Position numbers and translations under genes: made by a program. The notes under the pieces are model-generated. The model did no database searches. It was not told where the DNA came from and saw only the letters and a list, made by a program, of their open reading frames with translations. This document shows, piece after piece, positions 8,760 through 18,683 of a stretch of DNA of 64,000 nt; within the stretch, counting starts at the first letter, position 1; each line of letters starts with the position of its first letter. Where the stretch lies: positions 124,001-188,000 of the forward strand of contig OMYA01000001.1 in NCBI GenBank assembly GCA_900315175.1, in the 5' to 3' direction. The stretch is from an uncultured Bacteroidales bacterium (GTDB lineage Bacteria > Bacteroidota > Bacteroidia > Bacteroidales > F082).

Positions 8760-11700
8760 ATGATAATCTTTTTCAAAACCCGTCAAAACACCGTCATCGC
8801 TGTTGAAAGCGTTGAGAATCATTCAGATAACGACATCAAGAAGTTTAACTGGCTCTTCGGCGACGCCACAAAAATTGAAGAAAAAACCGTGAAAGGCTTC
8901 TTCTTCGGACCACGCCGCGAGATGATAACACCGTGGAGCACCAACGCCGTCGAGATAACCCAAAACATGGGTATTCGTGGCGTCTCCCGTATCGAGGAGT
9001 TCCATCCCGTCGAGGAAAACGACAACAGCTTCGACCCGATGCTGCAAAACAAATACCACGACCTCGACCAGAACGTGTTTTTCGTCGACCGTAAGCCTGA
9101 GCCGCTGAAATATATCACCGACATCGACGCCTACAACAACGAAGAAGGTCTCGCGCTCAGCCAGGAAGAGATTGATTATCTTAAAGGTATAAGCAAGAAG
9201 ATAGGCCGCGCCCTCACCGACTCGGAGGTCTACGGCTTCGCACAGGTCAACTCAGAACACTGCCGTCATAAAATCTTCAACGGCACCTTTATTATTAATG
9301 GTAAAGAGATGCCCGACACGCTCTTCGCACTCATCAAGAAGACCTCGAAAACCAACACCAACCGCTTGGTTTCGGCATACAAAGACAACGTCGCCTTCAT
9401 CCTCGGACCGAAGGTCGAACAGTTCGCGCCGGCGACACAGCACAAAGCCGATTTCTTCAAAATCAAAGACATAGACACCGTCATCTCCGTCAAGGCGGAG
9501 ACACATAACTTCCCGACTACTGTCGAGCCGTTCAACGGTGCTGCAACAGGCACCGGCGGTGAGATCCGTGACCGTCTCGCTGGCGGCAAGGGCTCCATCC
9601 CGTTGGCGGGAACAGCCGTTTACATGACATGCTACCCTCGTAACGACGAGAGCCGCGAATGGGAAGACAACTTCAAGGCGCGTCCGTGGCTCTATCAGAC
9701 CCCTGAAGAGCTGCTCATCAAGGCATCGAACGGCGCCTCAGACTTCGGAAACAAGTTCGGACAGCCGCTCATCAACGGCTCGCTCCTCACTTTCGAACAT
9801 AGCGAAAACGACAACAACACCAACGACTACGGCTACGACAAGGTCATCATGCTCGCAGGCGGCATCGGATTTGCTCCTGCTGACGACAGCATGAAGGAAG
9901 ACCCGGAGCCGGGCGACCTCATCATAGTGCTTGGAGGCGACAACTACCGCATCGGCATGGGCGGCGCCGCGGTCTCAAGCGTCGGTACAGGCCAATATTC
10001 CAACGCCATCGAGCTCAACGCCGTACAGCGCGCCAACCCTGAGATGCAGAAACGTGTCGCCAACGTCATCCGCGCCATGGTGGAAAACGACAGCAACCCT
10101 GTGCGTTCCATCCACGACCACGGCGCCGGCGGCCACCTCAACTGCCTCAGCGAACTCATCGACAAGAGCGGCGGCACAGTGTACGTCGACAACCTCCCTG
10201 TAGGCGACCCTACCCTTTCCGACAAGGAAATCATCGGTAACGAGTCACAGGAACGTATGGGACTCCTTGTCAACAAACAAGATACCGAGATCATCCGCCA
10301 GACAGCCGAACGCGAACGCGCACCTTATTATATGGTTGGCGAGTCGACCGACGACCAGCGTCTGCGCTTCGTCCGTAAAAACGGCGTGAATCCTATAGAT
10401 TTGAGCCTCTCCGACTTCTTCGGAAGCGCCCCAAAGACCGTCTTGACCGACAACGACGTCGATTATAACTTCAAGAAAGTAGAATATCAGAATAATAAAT
10501 TCGAAGATTACCTCAAGAAAGTGCTTCAGATCGAAGGCGTGGCATGTAAAGACTGGCTCACCAACAAGGTTGACCGCTCTGTGACAGGTCGTGTCGCCTT
10601 GCAGCAGTGCGCCGGCGAGGTACAGCTCCCACTCACCGACCTCGGCATCATGGCTCTTGACTATCAAGGTGTCAGAGGCATCGGAACAGCCCTCGGTCAC
10701 GCTCCGGCAGCAGCATTGGTAAGCCCGGAAGCAGGCTCGAGACTGTCTGTCGCTGAGTCACTTACCAACTTGGTTTGGGCTCCTATCGAGGAAAACCTCA
10801 AAGGCGTGTCATTGAGCGCCAACTGGATGTGGCCTGCCAAGAACCCTGGCGAGAACGCACGACTCTACCGCGCCGTCAAAGCGTTGAGCGACTTCGTGTT
10901 AGCACTCGGCATCAACGTCCCGACAGGTAAAGACTCACTGTCGATGACCCAGAAATACAAGAACGGACAGAAAGTGCTGGCACCTGGCACCGTCATCGTG
11001 ACGGCAGCAGGCGAAGTCACCGACATCAGAAAAGCCATCAAACCTGTGATTGTCAACGATAAAGACACCGAGATTCTTTACATTGACTTCTCAAAAGACG
11101 CATTCAAACTCGGAGGCAGCAGCTTCGCACAAATCATCAACAGAGTCGGTGACAATACACCTGATATCGTTGATACTGAATACTTTAAGAAGTGTTTCAA
11201 CACTTTGCAGAAGCTCATCGAGCAGAAACTCGTCCTCGCAGGTCACGACGTGTCGGCAGGCGGCTTGATCACCACCTTGCTTGAGATGACATTCGCCAAC
11301 AACGAAGGCGGCATGGACATCGACCTCAGCGCACTCGGCAACGACCTCATCAGCGTGGCATTCAGCGAGCAGCCAGCAGTCGTTATCCAAGTTAAAGATA
11401 AGAAAGTCAAGGAGTTACTCGACAAAGAAGGCATTAAATATAACGTTATCGGCAAGCCAAACAGCAAACGCAGCATCAATCTTAAGAAAGACAACGAGTC
11501 TTACGACCTGGACATCAACGTTTTACGTGACCTCTGGTACAAGAGCTCATATCTCCTCGACAGAAAACAAAGTGGCGAAGCAAAAGCTAAAGAACGTTTC
11601 GAAAACTATAAGAATCAAGCACTTAAGTTCGATTTCGGCTCATTCACCGGCAAGGCCAAGGATTTGGGCATTGACATGCACCGTCGCACATCTTCGGGCG

Positions 11701-12452
11701 TGAAGGCGGCCATAATCCGTGAGAAAGGATGCCAATGTGACCGCGAGATGGCTTACGCGCTCTACACTGCCGGATTCGATGTCAAGGATGTTCACATGAC
11801 CGACCTCGTAAGCGGCCGCGAAGACCTCAGCGACGTGAATATGATAGTGTTTGTTGGCGGCTTCAGCAACTCCGACGTTCTCGGTTCGGCGAAAGGCTGG
11901 GCGGGAGCATTCCTCTTCAACGAAAAGGCACGCACCGCTCTCGAGAACTTCTACAAACGTCCCGACACCATGAGTCTCGGTGTCTGCAACGGCTGCCAGC
12001 TCATGACAGAGCTCGACCTCATCTACCCTGACCACGACAAGCATCCGCGCATGATACACAACGACTCGCATAAGTTCGAGTCAGGCTTCGTGAACGTGAA
12101 CATCGAGGACACCAACAGCATCATGCTCTCTTCATTGAAAGGACGCCGTCTCGGTGTGTGGATTGCTCACGGCGAGGGCAAGTTCAACTTCCCTTACGGC
12201 AAGGAAAAATACAACATCGCGTTGACATACAGCTACGACGGATATCCTGCAAATCCTAACGGTTCGCCATGGTCTGTGGCCGGCATCTGCTCCGCCGACG
12301 GCCGTCATCTCGCGATGATGCCGCACCTCGAGAGAGCATTCCTCCCATGGCAGTGGGCATACTATCCGCAGAATCGCAAAGACGACGAGATCGCACCATG
12401 GATCGAGGCGTTCGTGAATGCAAAAGAATGGATTAAGAAAAATAAGAAGTAA
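8760..12452 (+). CDS. purL: Phosphoribosylformylglycinamidine synthase (FGAM synthase), long form
   Basis: Converts FGAR, glutamine and ATP to FGAM in de novo purine synthesis in the cytoplasm. The 1230-residue length is that of the fused PurL of Gram-negative bacteria, with synthase and glutaminase in one chain. Visible marks are [20 protein letters not shown] in the first synthase half, [17 protein letters not shown], and a C-terminal class I glutamine amidotransferase from about residue 985. The amidotransferase triad can be placed at Cys1076 (GVCNGCQL) and His1189/Glu1191 (MMPHLER). The gene stands alone with its own promoter and is followed by a separate small-RNA-like unit. Nothing looks truncated. 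Confidence 0.97.
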   Translation: MIIFFKTRQNTVIAVESVENHSDNDIKKFNWLFGDATKIEEKTVKGFFFGPRREMITPWSTNAVEITQNMGIRGVSRIEEFHPVEENDNSFDPMLQNKYHDLDQNVFFVDRKPEPLKYITDIDAYNNEEGLALSQEEIDYLKGISKKIGRALTDSEVYGFAQVNSEHCRHKIFNGTFIINGKEMPDTLFALIKKTSKTNTNRLVSAYKDNVAFILGPKVEQFAPATQHKADFFKIKDIDTVISVKAETHNFPTTVEPFNGAATGTGGEIRDRLAGGKGSIPLAGTAVYMTCYPRNDESREWEDNFKARPWLYQTPEELLIKASNGASDFGNKFGQPLINGSLLTFEHSENDNNTNDYGYDKVIMLAGGIGFAPADDSMKEDPEPGDLIIVLGGDNYRIGMGGAAVSSVGTGQYSNAIELNAVQRANPEMQKRVANVIRAMVENDSNPVRSIHDHGAGGHLNCLSELIDKSGGTVYVDNLPVGDPTLSDKEIIGNESQERMGLLVNKQDTEIIRQTAERERAPYYMVGESTDDQRLRFVRKNGVNPIDLSLSDFFGSAPKTVLTDNDVDYNFKKVEYQNNKFEDYLKKVLQIEGVACKDWLTNKVDRSVTGRVALQQCAGEVQLPLTDLGIMALDYQGVRGIGTALGHAPAAALVSPEAGSRLSVAESLTNLVWAPIEENLKGVSLSANWMWPAKNPGENARLYRAVKALSDFVLALGINVPTGKDSLSMTQKYKNGQKVLAPGTVIVTAAGEVTDIRKAIKPVIVNDKDTEILYIDFSKDAFKLGGSSFAQIINRVGDNTPDIVDTEYFKKCFNTLQKLIEQKLVLAGHDVSAGGLITTLLEMTFANNEGGMDIDLSALGNDLISVAFSEQPAVVIQVKDKKVKELLDKEGIKYNVIGKPNSKRSINLKKDNESYDLDINVLRDLWYKSSYLLDRKQSGEAKAKERFENYKNQALKFDFGSFTGKAKDLGIDMHRRTSSGVKAAIIREKGCQCDREMAYALYTAGFDVKDVHMTDLVSGREDLSDVNMIVFVGGFSNSDVLGSAKGWAGAFLFNEKARTALENFYKRPDTMSLGVCNGCQLMTELDLIYPDHDKHPRMIHNDSHKFESGFVNVNIEDTNSIMLSSLKGRRLGVWIAHGEGKFNFPYGKEKYNIALTYSYDGYPANPNGSPWSVAGICSADGRHLAMMPHLERAFLPWQWAYYPQNRKDDEIAPWIEAFVNAKEWIKKNKK

Positions 12453-12487
12453 ATAACAAAAAAATTCTCTCAAACAGCTGCACATAT

Positions 12488-12507
12488 ATAAAAAAGTTGT
12501 ATTTTTG
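12488..12507 (+). promoter_or_regulatory. Strong promoter of the small RNA-like unit
   Basis: The stretch AAAAAAGTTGTATTTTTGCA covers a -7 box (TATTTTTG at 12500-12507) and upstream A-tract. The same 20 bases occur upstream of rpmB near 36970-36989, which suggests a strong housekeeping promoter. Transcription should start near 12514. Confidence 0.6.
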
Positions 12508-12513
12508 CAGCCA

Positions 12514-12642
12514 GAAAAGTCGTGATAGGACGATGTATATGAGTAGTGCGCAGCCCCCGCCCGCATAGCATCACACGAAAGTGTAACCCTCCTTCACGCA
12601 AAAGGGGCAAGACTTAAGGCATCTGCAAAAAGATGCCTTTTT
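12514..12642 (+). ncRNA. Candidate structured small RNA, family unknown
   Basis: About 129 nt between a strong promoter (12500-12507) and a Rho-independent terminator (12616-12642), with no convincing ORF. A closing stem pairs AAGTC (12517-12521) with GACTT (12611-12615). Inside, ACAC-GAAA-GTGT (12573-12584) is a GAAA tetraloop hairpin, and CTCC can pair with GGGG near 12588-12607. The next gene downstream is on the opposite strand, so this is a stand-alone RNA, not a leader. I do not recognise 4.5S RNA (no GGAAGGAAGCAG core), tmRNA or RNase P RNA. A 6S-like or lineage-specific RNA remains possible. Confidence 0.55.
12616..12642 (+). terminator. Rho-independent terminator of the small RNA
   Basis: A 9-bp stem AAGGCATCT / AGATGCCTT with a 6-nt loop, running into TTTTTC. 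Confidence 0.75.
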
Positions 12643-12644
12643 CA

Positions 12645-13064
12645 TTATTCATTCCTGATAGCTGTAATACAATACTGAACCTTTTCATGTGTCCTTCGAC
12701 GAATACCAACAGTCATTTTAACTTTACCGATACAGGTTATTTCATATTCCATAATCATGATTCTTTCAAAAGGTTTTTGGTTTTTACTATCAGATTTTGT
12801 CTTTTGAATAGAGACCTTTTTTGCTCCTGCAAGAATGGAATCGAGTTGCATGACAGCTAGAGTTGAAAGATAGTTTTTAGCCGCATGTTCACTGGTTTCA
12901 ATGATTGAAACCATACGTATATTTATATAATCTTTCAAAAAGATGTTATATTTCCTTTGTAATGGATTTTTTTCTTTCCACTCACGATAAAAATCTCGAA
13001 TTATTCCTTCACGTATTTTGATACTCTCTAAGGAATCATCATTTGGTATTTGTGTTATATTCAT
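12645..13064 (-). CDS. Hypothetical small protein, unknown function
   Basis: 139 residues, starting MNITQIPNDDSLESIKIREGI. The C-terminal half is rich in beta-strand signatures (FERIMIMEYEITC, KVKMTVGIRRRTHEKVQYCITAI). That ending is vaguely like phage-associated BECR/RelE-type nuclease folds, but I cannot assign it. No signal peptide or membrane segment. Composition is AT-rich compared with purL. It follows a 35-codon fragment (13090-13197) by 25 bp on the same strand, probably under the promoter at 13264-13271. Its 3' end faces the small RNA terminator. Confidence 0.6.
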   Translation of the reverse strand: MNITQIPNDDSLESIKIREGIIRDFYREWKEKNPLQRKYNIFLKDYINIRMVSIIETSEHAAKNYLSTLAVMQLDSILAGAKKVSIQKTKSDSKNQKPFERIMIMEYEITCIGKVKMTVGIRRRTHEKVQYCITAIRNE

Positions 13065-13089
13065 ATTAAATTTGTTTTAGAATAACCTT

Positions 13090-13197
13090 TCAGAACATAT
13101 CGACATGTTGAATCGCGCGATAACGGCTCTGCGTTATGGCATCTTTCAAGGCTTTCACCGCCTGCAAATAATCTTGTGTAATCATTAAAGATTCCAT
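13090..13197 (-). pseudogene. 35-codon ORF, likely remnant of a DUF1016 (YhcG-type) N-terminus
   Basis: The frame encodes MESLMITQDYLQAVKALKDA, continues ITQSRYRAIQHVDMF and then stops. The segment QAVKALKDAITQSRYRAIQ is like the first helices of DUF1016/PDDEXK-type YhcG proteins, which normally continue for 300 or more residues. Here nothing of the nuclease follows, so it looks like a decayed copy. It may also be a genuine tiny gene. Assignment is from memory of the family pattern only. Confidence 0.35.
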
Positions 13198-13263
13198 AAA
13201 TTTTAATTTAATTGTTAAACAAAATGTTAAAGACAGCACCCATGTCTGCCATTTTTATGATTG

Positions 13264-13271
13264 CAAAAATA
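13264..13271 (-). promoter_or_regulatory. -7 box upstream of the 13090-13197 / 12645-13064 pair
   Basis: The minus strand reads TATTTTTG followed by C, about 66 bases upstream of the ATG at 13197. Confidence 0.5.
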
Positions 13272-13376
13272 CAAAAAATATTTCAAAAAGGCTAATTTTT
13301 CTTCAATTTTGATTTGTATTTCAATTTTTTACTATCTTTTATACCGCTGATTATCATTATTTTAAGTTTCAAAGCC

Positions 13377-14003
13377 ATGAAAACAATTATTAAACACATA
13401 TTATTTTTAACGATTTTAATACTATTAGTTACTTGCAAGAAATCCGATTCAAGCAATGGTACCCATATAGGTGTGCCTTCCACACCACAGAGTTTAACCG
13501 TAGAAGTTGTTGACAACCATATTCAATTATCGTGGAACGCATCCGATAATGCTGATTATTATGAAATTACCAATGCATTTCATGTTCGGGATAATAATAA
13601 CGCATTGGGTGATACTTGTAGAGTTTTTCTTGGCCGCACAACATATAATTACTATATCGATTTATACCCATTTGATAGTCTAAATTACTATAGAATAAAA
13701 GCTGTAAATCAATGTGGTTCAAGTTCGTATAATGAGATTTCTTGTAATTATTGGATAGAAAATCCAAAAATGTGGTTTTATCCCAACCCAATAAAAGGCA
13801 ACATAATCCTAAACGGAGAGGGCAACATAACTATTGAAAAGATGTCAGGAGAAATTATTGGTGAATTTAGTATCTGTGGGGTGAGAATGTATGATATGGG
13901 GCAATATGAAGATGGTATTTATTTACTACATCTCCACAGTGTATCTGGCGAGACTGTCAGACGCGTTGTCGTTAATCATGATTGGGGGTTTTCTGTAAAA
14001 TGA
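13377..14003 (+). CDS. Lipoprotein-like protein with fibronectin III-like domain and T9SS type A-like C-terminus
   Basis: The frame opens at 13314, but the ATG at 13377 gives a normal signal sequence (MKTIIKHILFLTILILLVTC) and I use it (208 residues). Cys20 sits in a lipobox-like context (LVTC). About 30-125 resemble a fibronectin type III domain (PSTPQSLTVEV, IQLSWNASDNADYYEI, YYRIKAVNQCG). About 130-198 resemble a T9SS sorting domain (WFYPNPIKGNIIL, DGIYLLHLHSVSGETVRRVVV). The tail carries about ten further residues (NHDWGFSVK), unlike the usual abrupt ending. A lipobox with a T9SS domain is an uncommon pairing. Function unknown; probably surface-exposed. Confidence 0.7.
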   Translation: MKTIIKHILFLTILILLVTCKKSDSSNGTHIGVPSTPQSLTVEVVDNHIQLSWNASDNADYYEITNAFHVRDNNNALGDTCRVFLGRTTYNYYIDLYPFDSLNYYRIKAVNQCGSSSYNEISCNYWIENPKMWFYPNPIKGNIILNGEGNITIEKMSGEIIGEFSICGVRMYDMGQYEDGIYLLHLHSVSGETVRRVVVNHDWGFSVK

Positions 14004-14027
14004 TTTATCTTAGCTAATAATCAAGTT

Positions 14028-15029
14028 CTATCTCATCAGCTTGTAAATCATCTCCCGATAGAGATCTTTCTGGCTCACGTCGCTACTGGTGTTGTAACCC
14101 TTTGATTTTAAATCAAATTCACGCATAACGGCGATATTATCGACACATTTTTTGATGTTGTAGCGGCGTGCGGCCTCGAAGTAGTCTTCGACGAAGAAAG
14201 GGTTCACGCCAAGGACGCTGGCGACGCTGTTTTTCGATTTGTCGGTGGCGTAGTGCAGCTTCAGCAACTTACAGTAATAGGCGTAAAGCATTATCACTGT
14301 GGCGATTAGCGGGTTATCCTTGGTGTTGTCGCCAAAATAATTGATGATTTGCACCGCCTTCGGGAAGTCACCGTAGCTGATGGCTTTCTGAAGCTCAAAG
14401 ATGTTGAAATCCTTGGAGATTCCGATGTTATATTCCACGTCGAAATCCGTGATTTCCTTTTTCTGAGGCACCGCAACCATCAGCTTTTCAAGCTCATTGC
14501 GAACTTTCAGCAAATCTGTGCCAAGATAATCGGCAAGCATCTGGCAAGCCTTCTGCGAAATCTTATAATTGTGGTTCCCAAGGAAATTTACAATCCATTT
14601 CGGGATATCTCTGTCGTAAAGCTTCTTCGACTCGAACAGAACATAGTCTTTATCCAGTGTTTTCGCGAACTTCAGACGTTTGTCGAGCTTCTTGTATTTG
14701 TAATTCAAGACAAGGATGGTCGTCTGGGGGATCATCTCCAAAAACGGCTCCATCGACTCGATATTCTTCACGTCTTGGGCTTCTTTCACGATGATTACCA
14801 AGTAGTTACCCATCATCGGGAAGTTACGTGCCTGCGTCACGATGTCGTGTACGTTGACGTCTTTTCCGTAAAGGATAATCTGGTTGAAAGCCTTATCCGC
14901 CTCATCCAGAACGGTGCTCTCAATGGCATCGCTGATGGAATCTATGAAATACGGCTCCTCACCCATCAGGAAATACACCGGATGGTAAATCTTATTTTTA
15001 ATCTCCGATAAAATCTGCTCGTATGTCAT
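14028..15029 (-). CDS. holA: DNA polymerase III subunit delta
   Basis: 333 residues. Begins MTYEQILSEIKNKIYHPVYFLMGEEPYFIDSI, the typical HolA start, where HPVYFLxGEE leads the AAA+-like domain. Residues about 200-330 form the collar domain (KEITDFDVEYNIGISKDFNIFELQKAI, helix-rich end). The subunit opens the sliding clamp within the clamp loader. It lies directly downstream of amn: the amn TGA and holA ATG share one base at 15029, so translation is probably coupled. Confidence 0.93.
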   Translation of the reverse strand: MTYEQILSEIKNKIYHPVYFLMGEEPYFIDSISDAIESTVLDEADKAFNQIILYGKDVNVHDIVTQARNFPMMGNYLVIIVKEAQDVKNIESMEPFLEMIPQTTILVLNYKYKKLDKRLKFAKTLDKDYVLFESKKLYDRDIPKWIVNFLGNHNYKISQKACQMLADYLGTDLLKVRNELEKLMVAVPQKKEITDFDVEYNIGISKDFNIFELQKAISYGDFPKAVQIINYFGDNTKDNPLIATVIMLYAYYCKLLKLHYATDKSKNSVASVLGVNPFFVEDYFEAARRYNIKKCVDNIAVMREFDLKSKGYNTSSDVSQKDLYREMIYKLMR

Positions 15030-15799
15030 CAGAAACGCAAGTGTTTGACGGTCAGTCGGTTATCAATAATCTGATGTAGGGCGTCAATGCCTATTTTGAT
15101 ATGTTCGTCGACGAACATATTGCTCACTCTTTTGTCACTCTCAGCCGTCTTCACTCCATCAGGAATCATGGGTTGGTCGGAGACGAGCAGCAGTGCGCCT
15201 GTCGGTATCTCGTTGGCGAAACCGGCGGCGAAGATGGTAGCTGTCTCCATATCTACCGCCATGCAGCGTGTCTTATGCAGATATTCCTTGAATTCCTCGT
15301 CGTATTCCCACACACGGCGGTTGGTGGTGTAGACGGTGCCAGTCCAATAGTCGTGGCCGTGGTCGCGGATGGTTGTGGAGATGGCTTTCTGCATCGAGAA
15401 GGCTGGCAGTGCCGGCACTTCGGGCAAGATATAGTTGTTTGACGTTCCCTCGCCACGGATGGCAGCGATAGGAAGGATAAAGTCGCCGACCTGGTTTTTC
15501 TTCTTCACTCCTCCACATTTGCCCAGGAAAAGCACGGCTTTCGGATGGATGGCGCTCAGCAGGTCCATGATGGTGGCGGCGTTGGCACTTCCCATCCCGA
15601 AGTTAATCATCGTGATGTCACCGGCGGTGGCGCAAGGCATGGAACGGTCGCGGCTCACTATCGAGACGTTGTTCCAGAAGGCGAACAACTCAAGATAATG
15701 CGAGAAATTCGTCAGAAGAATGTATTTCCCGAACTTGTCCAGATCCTGTCCTGTATAGCGCGGCAGCCAGTTTTCCGTGATTTCCTGTTTAGTTTTCAT
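15029..15799 (-). CDS. amn: AMP nucleosidase
   Basis: 256 residues. Cleaves AMP to adenine and ribose-5-phosphate. The phosphorylase-superfamily core is visible: INFGMGSANAATIMDLLSAI, VLFLGKCGGV, and the base/ribose motif CMAVDMETATIFAAGF. It lacks the extra N-terminal domain of the 484-residue enterobacterial enzyme, as is normal in Bacteroidetes. First gene of a two-gene unit with holA; its own -7 box is at 15816-15823. Confidence 0.92.
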   Translation of the reverse strand: MKTKQEITENWLPRYTGQDLDKFGKYILLTNFSHYLELFAFWNNVSIVSRDRSMPCATAGDITMINFGMGSANAATIMDLLSAIHPKAVLFLGKCGGVKKKNQVGDFILPIAAIRGEGTSNNYILPEVPALPAFSMQKAISTTIRDHGHDYWTGTVYTTNRRVWEYDEEFKEYLHKTRCMAVDMETATIFAAGFANEIPTGALLLVSDQPMIPDGVKTAESDKRVSNMFVDEHIKIGIDALHQIIDNRLTVKHLRF

Positions 15800-15815
15800 G
15801 TTTTTCTATTTTTTG

Positions 15816-15823
15816 CAAAAGTA
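15816..15823 (-). promoter_or_regulatory. amn-holA promoter -7 box
   Basis: The minus strand reads TACTTTTG followed by C, 16 bases upstream of the amn ATG. Confidence 0.55.
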
Positions 15824-15868
15824 ACAAAAAAACAAATATTTCTGTTGTTTTTTGAAAAAAATAGTAAA

Positions 15869-15974
15869 ATGTGATGCTCCTTTCTGTCGCAATTTGTTCT
15901 CCCTTCGGTCGAAATGAGCTGCTTCGCAGAATGTGCGCGCTTCGTGCATCATATTACGCGAAGCGTATCACATT
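15869..15974. repeat. Dispersed repeat family C copy with an embedded family A fragment
   Basis: Bounded by AATGTGAT (about 15869) and ATCACATT (about 15967-15974), an inverted pair. Inside are TTCTCCCTTCGGTCGAAATGA (15896-15916, related to family A) and GCTGCTTCGCAGAATGTGC (15917-15935), which recurs near 43092. Terminates or spaces the divergent amn and radical SAM transcription units. Confidence 0.5.
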
Positions 15975-15985
15975 AAAATTTTTTG

Positions 15986-15993
15986 TATTTTTG
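15986..15993 (+). promoter_or_regulatory. -7 box of the radical SAM gene
   Basis: TATTTTTG followed by C ends 14 bases before the ATG at 16008, so the transcript would have almost no leader. Confidence 0.6.
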
Positions 15994-16007
15994 CAAAAAT
16001 TTTGAAA

Positions 16008-16784
16008 ATGGCATTTTTAACAGAAGATTTGGTTTTTGGACCTATTAAGAGCAGAAGGCTTGGCAACTCATTGGGAGTCAATTTGTTACCAAAGTTTAGA
16101 AAAATCTGCACCTTCAACTGCGTTTATTGCGAGTGCGGATGGAATCCGGAGATATGCGATGAGAAAGCGCGTTTCGCGACACCTCAGGAATACGAGCAAA
16201 CACTGGAGAATGCGTTGAAAGAGCTGGTCGGGACGCCCAAAGAGCCCGACAGCATCACCTTTTCGGGCAATGGCGAGCCGACTCTGCATCCTGACTTCCC
16301 GGAAATCATTGATATCACTATAAAATTAAGAGACAAATACGTCCCGAAAGCCGTCATCAGCGTGCTCACCAACGGCACCAGGATTCACGACGAAAGGGTC
16401 TTCAAGGCTTTGTTGAAAGTCGACAACAACATCTGCAAGCTCGACGGAGGCACCGACAACGCCATTAATAAAATAAATCTGCCGAACGTAAAAATCGACA
16501 TCGAGCAATATGTCAAATACCTGCAACGCTTTGAAGGTCAAGTGATTATACAAACATTATTCCTTCGTGGCAAGCATTCTTGTGACGCCATTGACAACAC
16601 TACGGATGGGGAAATCAATCTCTGGCTTGAGCATCTGAAGAAGATAAAGCCAAGAATGACAATGATTTACGTTATCGACAGAGAGACACCGGAAAAAAAT
16701 CTTGAAAAGCTTTCATCAGAGGAAATGTCAAAAATCGCTGATAAAGTTAAAGCATTGGGGCTCAATGTGGAATATTATTCTTAA
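16008..16784 (+). CDS. Radical SAM protein (COG0731-like)
   Basis: The frame opens at 15933, but that stretch lies in the repeat and upstream of the promoter; the ATG at 16008 gives 258 residues. The iron-sulfur motif CxxxCxxC is Cys34-Cys38-Cys41 (CTFNCVYC). The preceding VFGPIKSRRLGNSLGVNLLP is typical of the COG0731 group of bacterial radical SAM proteins related to Tyw1. FSGNGEPTLHPDF is the SAM-binding GGE-like motif. Substrate unknown. Monocistronic. Confidence 0.85.
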   Translation: MAFLTEDLVFGPIKSRRLGNSLGVNLLPKFRKICTFNCVYCECGWNPEICDEKARFATPQEYEQTLENALKELVGTPKEPDSITFSGNGEPTLHPDFPEIIDITIKLRDKYVPKAVISVLTNGTRIHDERVFKALLKVDNNICKLDGGTDNAINKINLPNVKIDIEQYVKYLQRFEGQVIIQTLFLRGKHSCDAIDNTTDGEINLWLEHLKKIKPRMTMIYVIDRETPEKNLEKLSSEEMSKIADKVKALGLNVEYYS

Positions 16785-16824
16785 ATTTTTTTTAAATTTT
16801 TCATCCCTAATTAAAAAAAATCAG

Positions 16825-16832
16825 TAAATTTG
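16825..16832 (+). promoter_or_regulatory. -7 box of the 16865 gene cluster
   Basis: TAAATTTG followed by C, 32 bases upstream of the ATG at 16865. It would drive the three closely packed genes 16865-18608. Confidence 0.6.
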
Positions 16833-16864
16833 CAACGCAAAAAAAGCAAATAAAATTTAAAATC

Positions 16865-17479
16865 ATGAAGAATAAGAATCTAACATTTATCAACATCGGA
16901 TTAGCAATTGTTGCTTTGTTTTTGGCTTACTTAGTATACGACAGCATCAGACAGCCTGTTGTCTTTGAAAACACTCGTAGAGAAAGAGAAATCGAAATCG
17001 TTCAGAGCCTGAAAGACATCAGAAGCACACAGGTTTTGTTCAAGCAGACATACAACAGATACACTGCCGATTTCGATTCACTCATCGAATACATCAAGAC
17101 CGGCGAGCTTCCTGTTGTGAACATCATTGCCGACCCGAACGATACCACATTTACAAAGACAATCAACGATACCGTTGGTTACATCAAGGTCATCGATTCA
17201 TTGTTCGGAAGAAGGGAGAACTTCGACATCAACAGCTTGCGCATCGTTCCTTTCTCACAGGGTGCACAGTTCGAGATGCAGGCCGGCTCAATCCGCCGCG
17301 GTGGTTTGAGAGTGGCTGTGTTCGAGGCAAAGACCCCTTACAGCTCATATCTTTGGGATCTCGACCCTCAGAGAGTCAACAACCTGAGAGCTGAACAGGA
17401 AGACTTGGACAAATATGCAGGTCTGAAAGTCGGTTCAATGGACGAGCCTTCAACAAGCGGTAACTGGGAATCATTATAA
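16865..17479 (+). CDS. Membrane-anchored conserved hypothetical protein
   Basis: 204 residues. One N-terminal membrane anchor (about 8-27, FINIGLAIVALFLAYLVYDS) with the rest outside the cytoplasm. The segment after the anchor (NTRREREIEIVQSLKDIRSTQVLFKQTYNRYTADFDSLIEYIK) looks helical and pilin-like in spacing. No catalytic motif. Two bases separate it from the DUF3822 gene, so they are cotranscribed. I recognise it only as a recurrent Bacteroidetes neighbour of DUF3822 and rsmD. Confidence 0.7.
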   Translation: MKNKNLTFINIGLAIVALFLAYLVYDSIRQPVVFENTRREREIEIVQSLKDIRSTQVLFKQTYNRYTADFDSLIEYIKTGELPVVNIIADPNDTTFTKTINDTVGYIKVIDSLFGRRENFDINSLRIVPFSQGAQFEMQAGSIRRGGLRVAVFEAKTPYSSYLWDLDPQRVNNLRAEQEDLDKYAGLKVGSMDEPSTSGNWESL

Positions 17480-17481
17480 TC

Positions 17482-18050
17482 ATGGTCCCTCCTGCTGACA
17501 ATCTGAACAACAACGAACTAACCATCCGAAATTTAACGGATGGTTTTTCGTATGTCTTGGTGCCAGCAGCCTTATATCAGGAGAAAAACAAAGAGAAATA
17601 TCTCGACTTCTTAGGAATTAAAAAGGAAAACAGCGTCGTTTGCGCCGATTATATCGAGCTGGCTGACGCATACAACGTTTATTGCATGCCCCAACCTGTC
17701 AACAAAGAGTTCCGCCATCCGACAAGCATGCTCCTGGAATCTCTTATCAAAGACAACCTCGAGCGCACCGACGACGCCAGAGTCTATCTGAACGTCAAAG
17801 ACCAATGCTTCGAGATGATTGTCCTAAAAGGAGCTAAGCTGTTGTTTGACAACCACTTCCGTTTTAAAACAAAAGAAGATTTCCTTTACTTCCTGCTCTT
17901 CTCCGTTGAACAGCTGCATCTCGATGCAGGTTCCGTCCCAGTGTATTTCCTTGGCATGATAGAAGAAAAATCATCTATTACCGAAATCGTGTCAAGATAT
18001 TTCCGCGACATACGTTTCTTGAGCAAAGATTATCTAAATAAATCAACGAC

Positions 18051-18060
<10 letters not shown>
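17482..18060 (+). CDS. DUF3822 family protein
   Basis: 192 residues, soluble. It has the look of the DUF3822 family, found in Bacteroidetes upstream of rsmD; the fold is thought to resemble actin-like ATPases. Visible blocks are LTIRNLTDGFSYVL, RVYLNVKDQCFEMIVLKGAKLLFDNHFRFKTKEDFLYFLL and HLDAGSVPVYFLG. Overlaps rsmD by 10 bases, implying translational coupling. Function unknown. Confidence 0.75.
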
Positions 18061-18633
<573 letters not shown>

Positions 18634-18683
18634 AGTTTAAAAAGTTTAATAGTTTATAAGTTTACAAGTTTAAAATTATAGAT

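Noticed and set aside
10245..10700. 151-residue minus-strand ORF inside purL, and similar antisense ORFs in other genes (for example 21432-22016, 26181-26795, 42165-42827, 52822-53667, 56033-56554)
   Set aside because: All sit antisense or out of frame in well-supported genes and show no domain signal.
12514..12642. 4.5S/SRP RNA
   Set aside because: The GGAAGGAAGCAG core and its partner strand are absent in both orientations.
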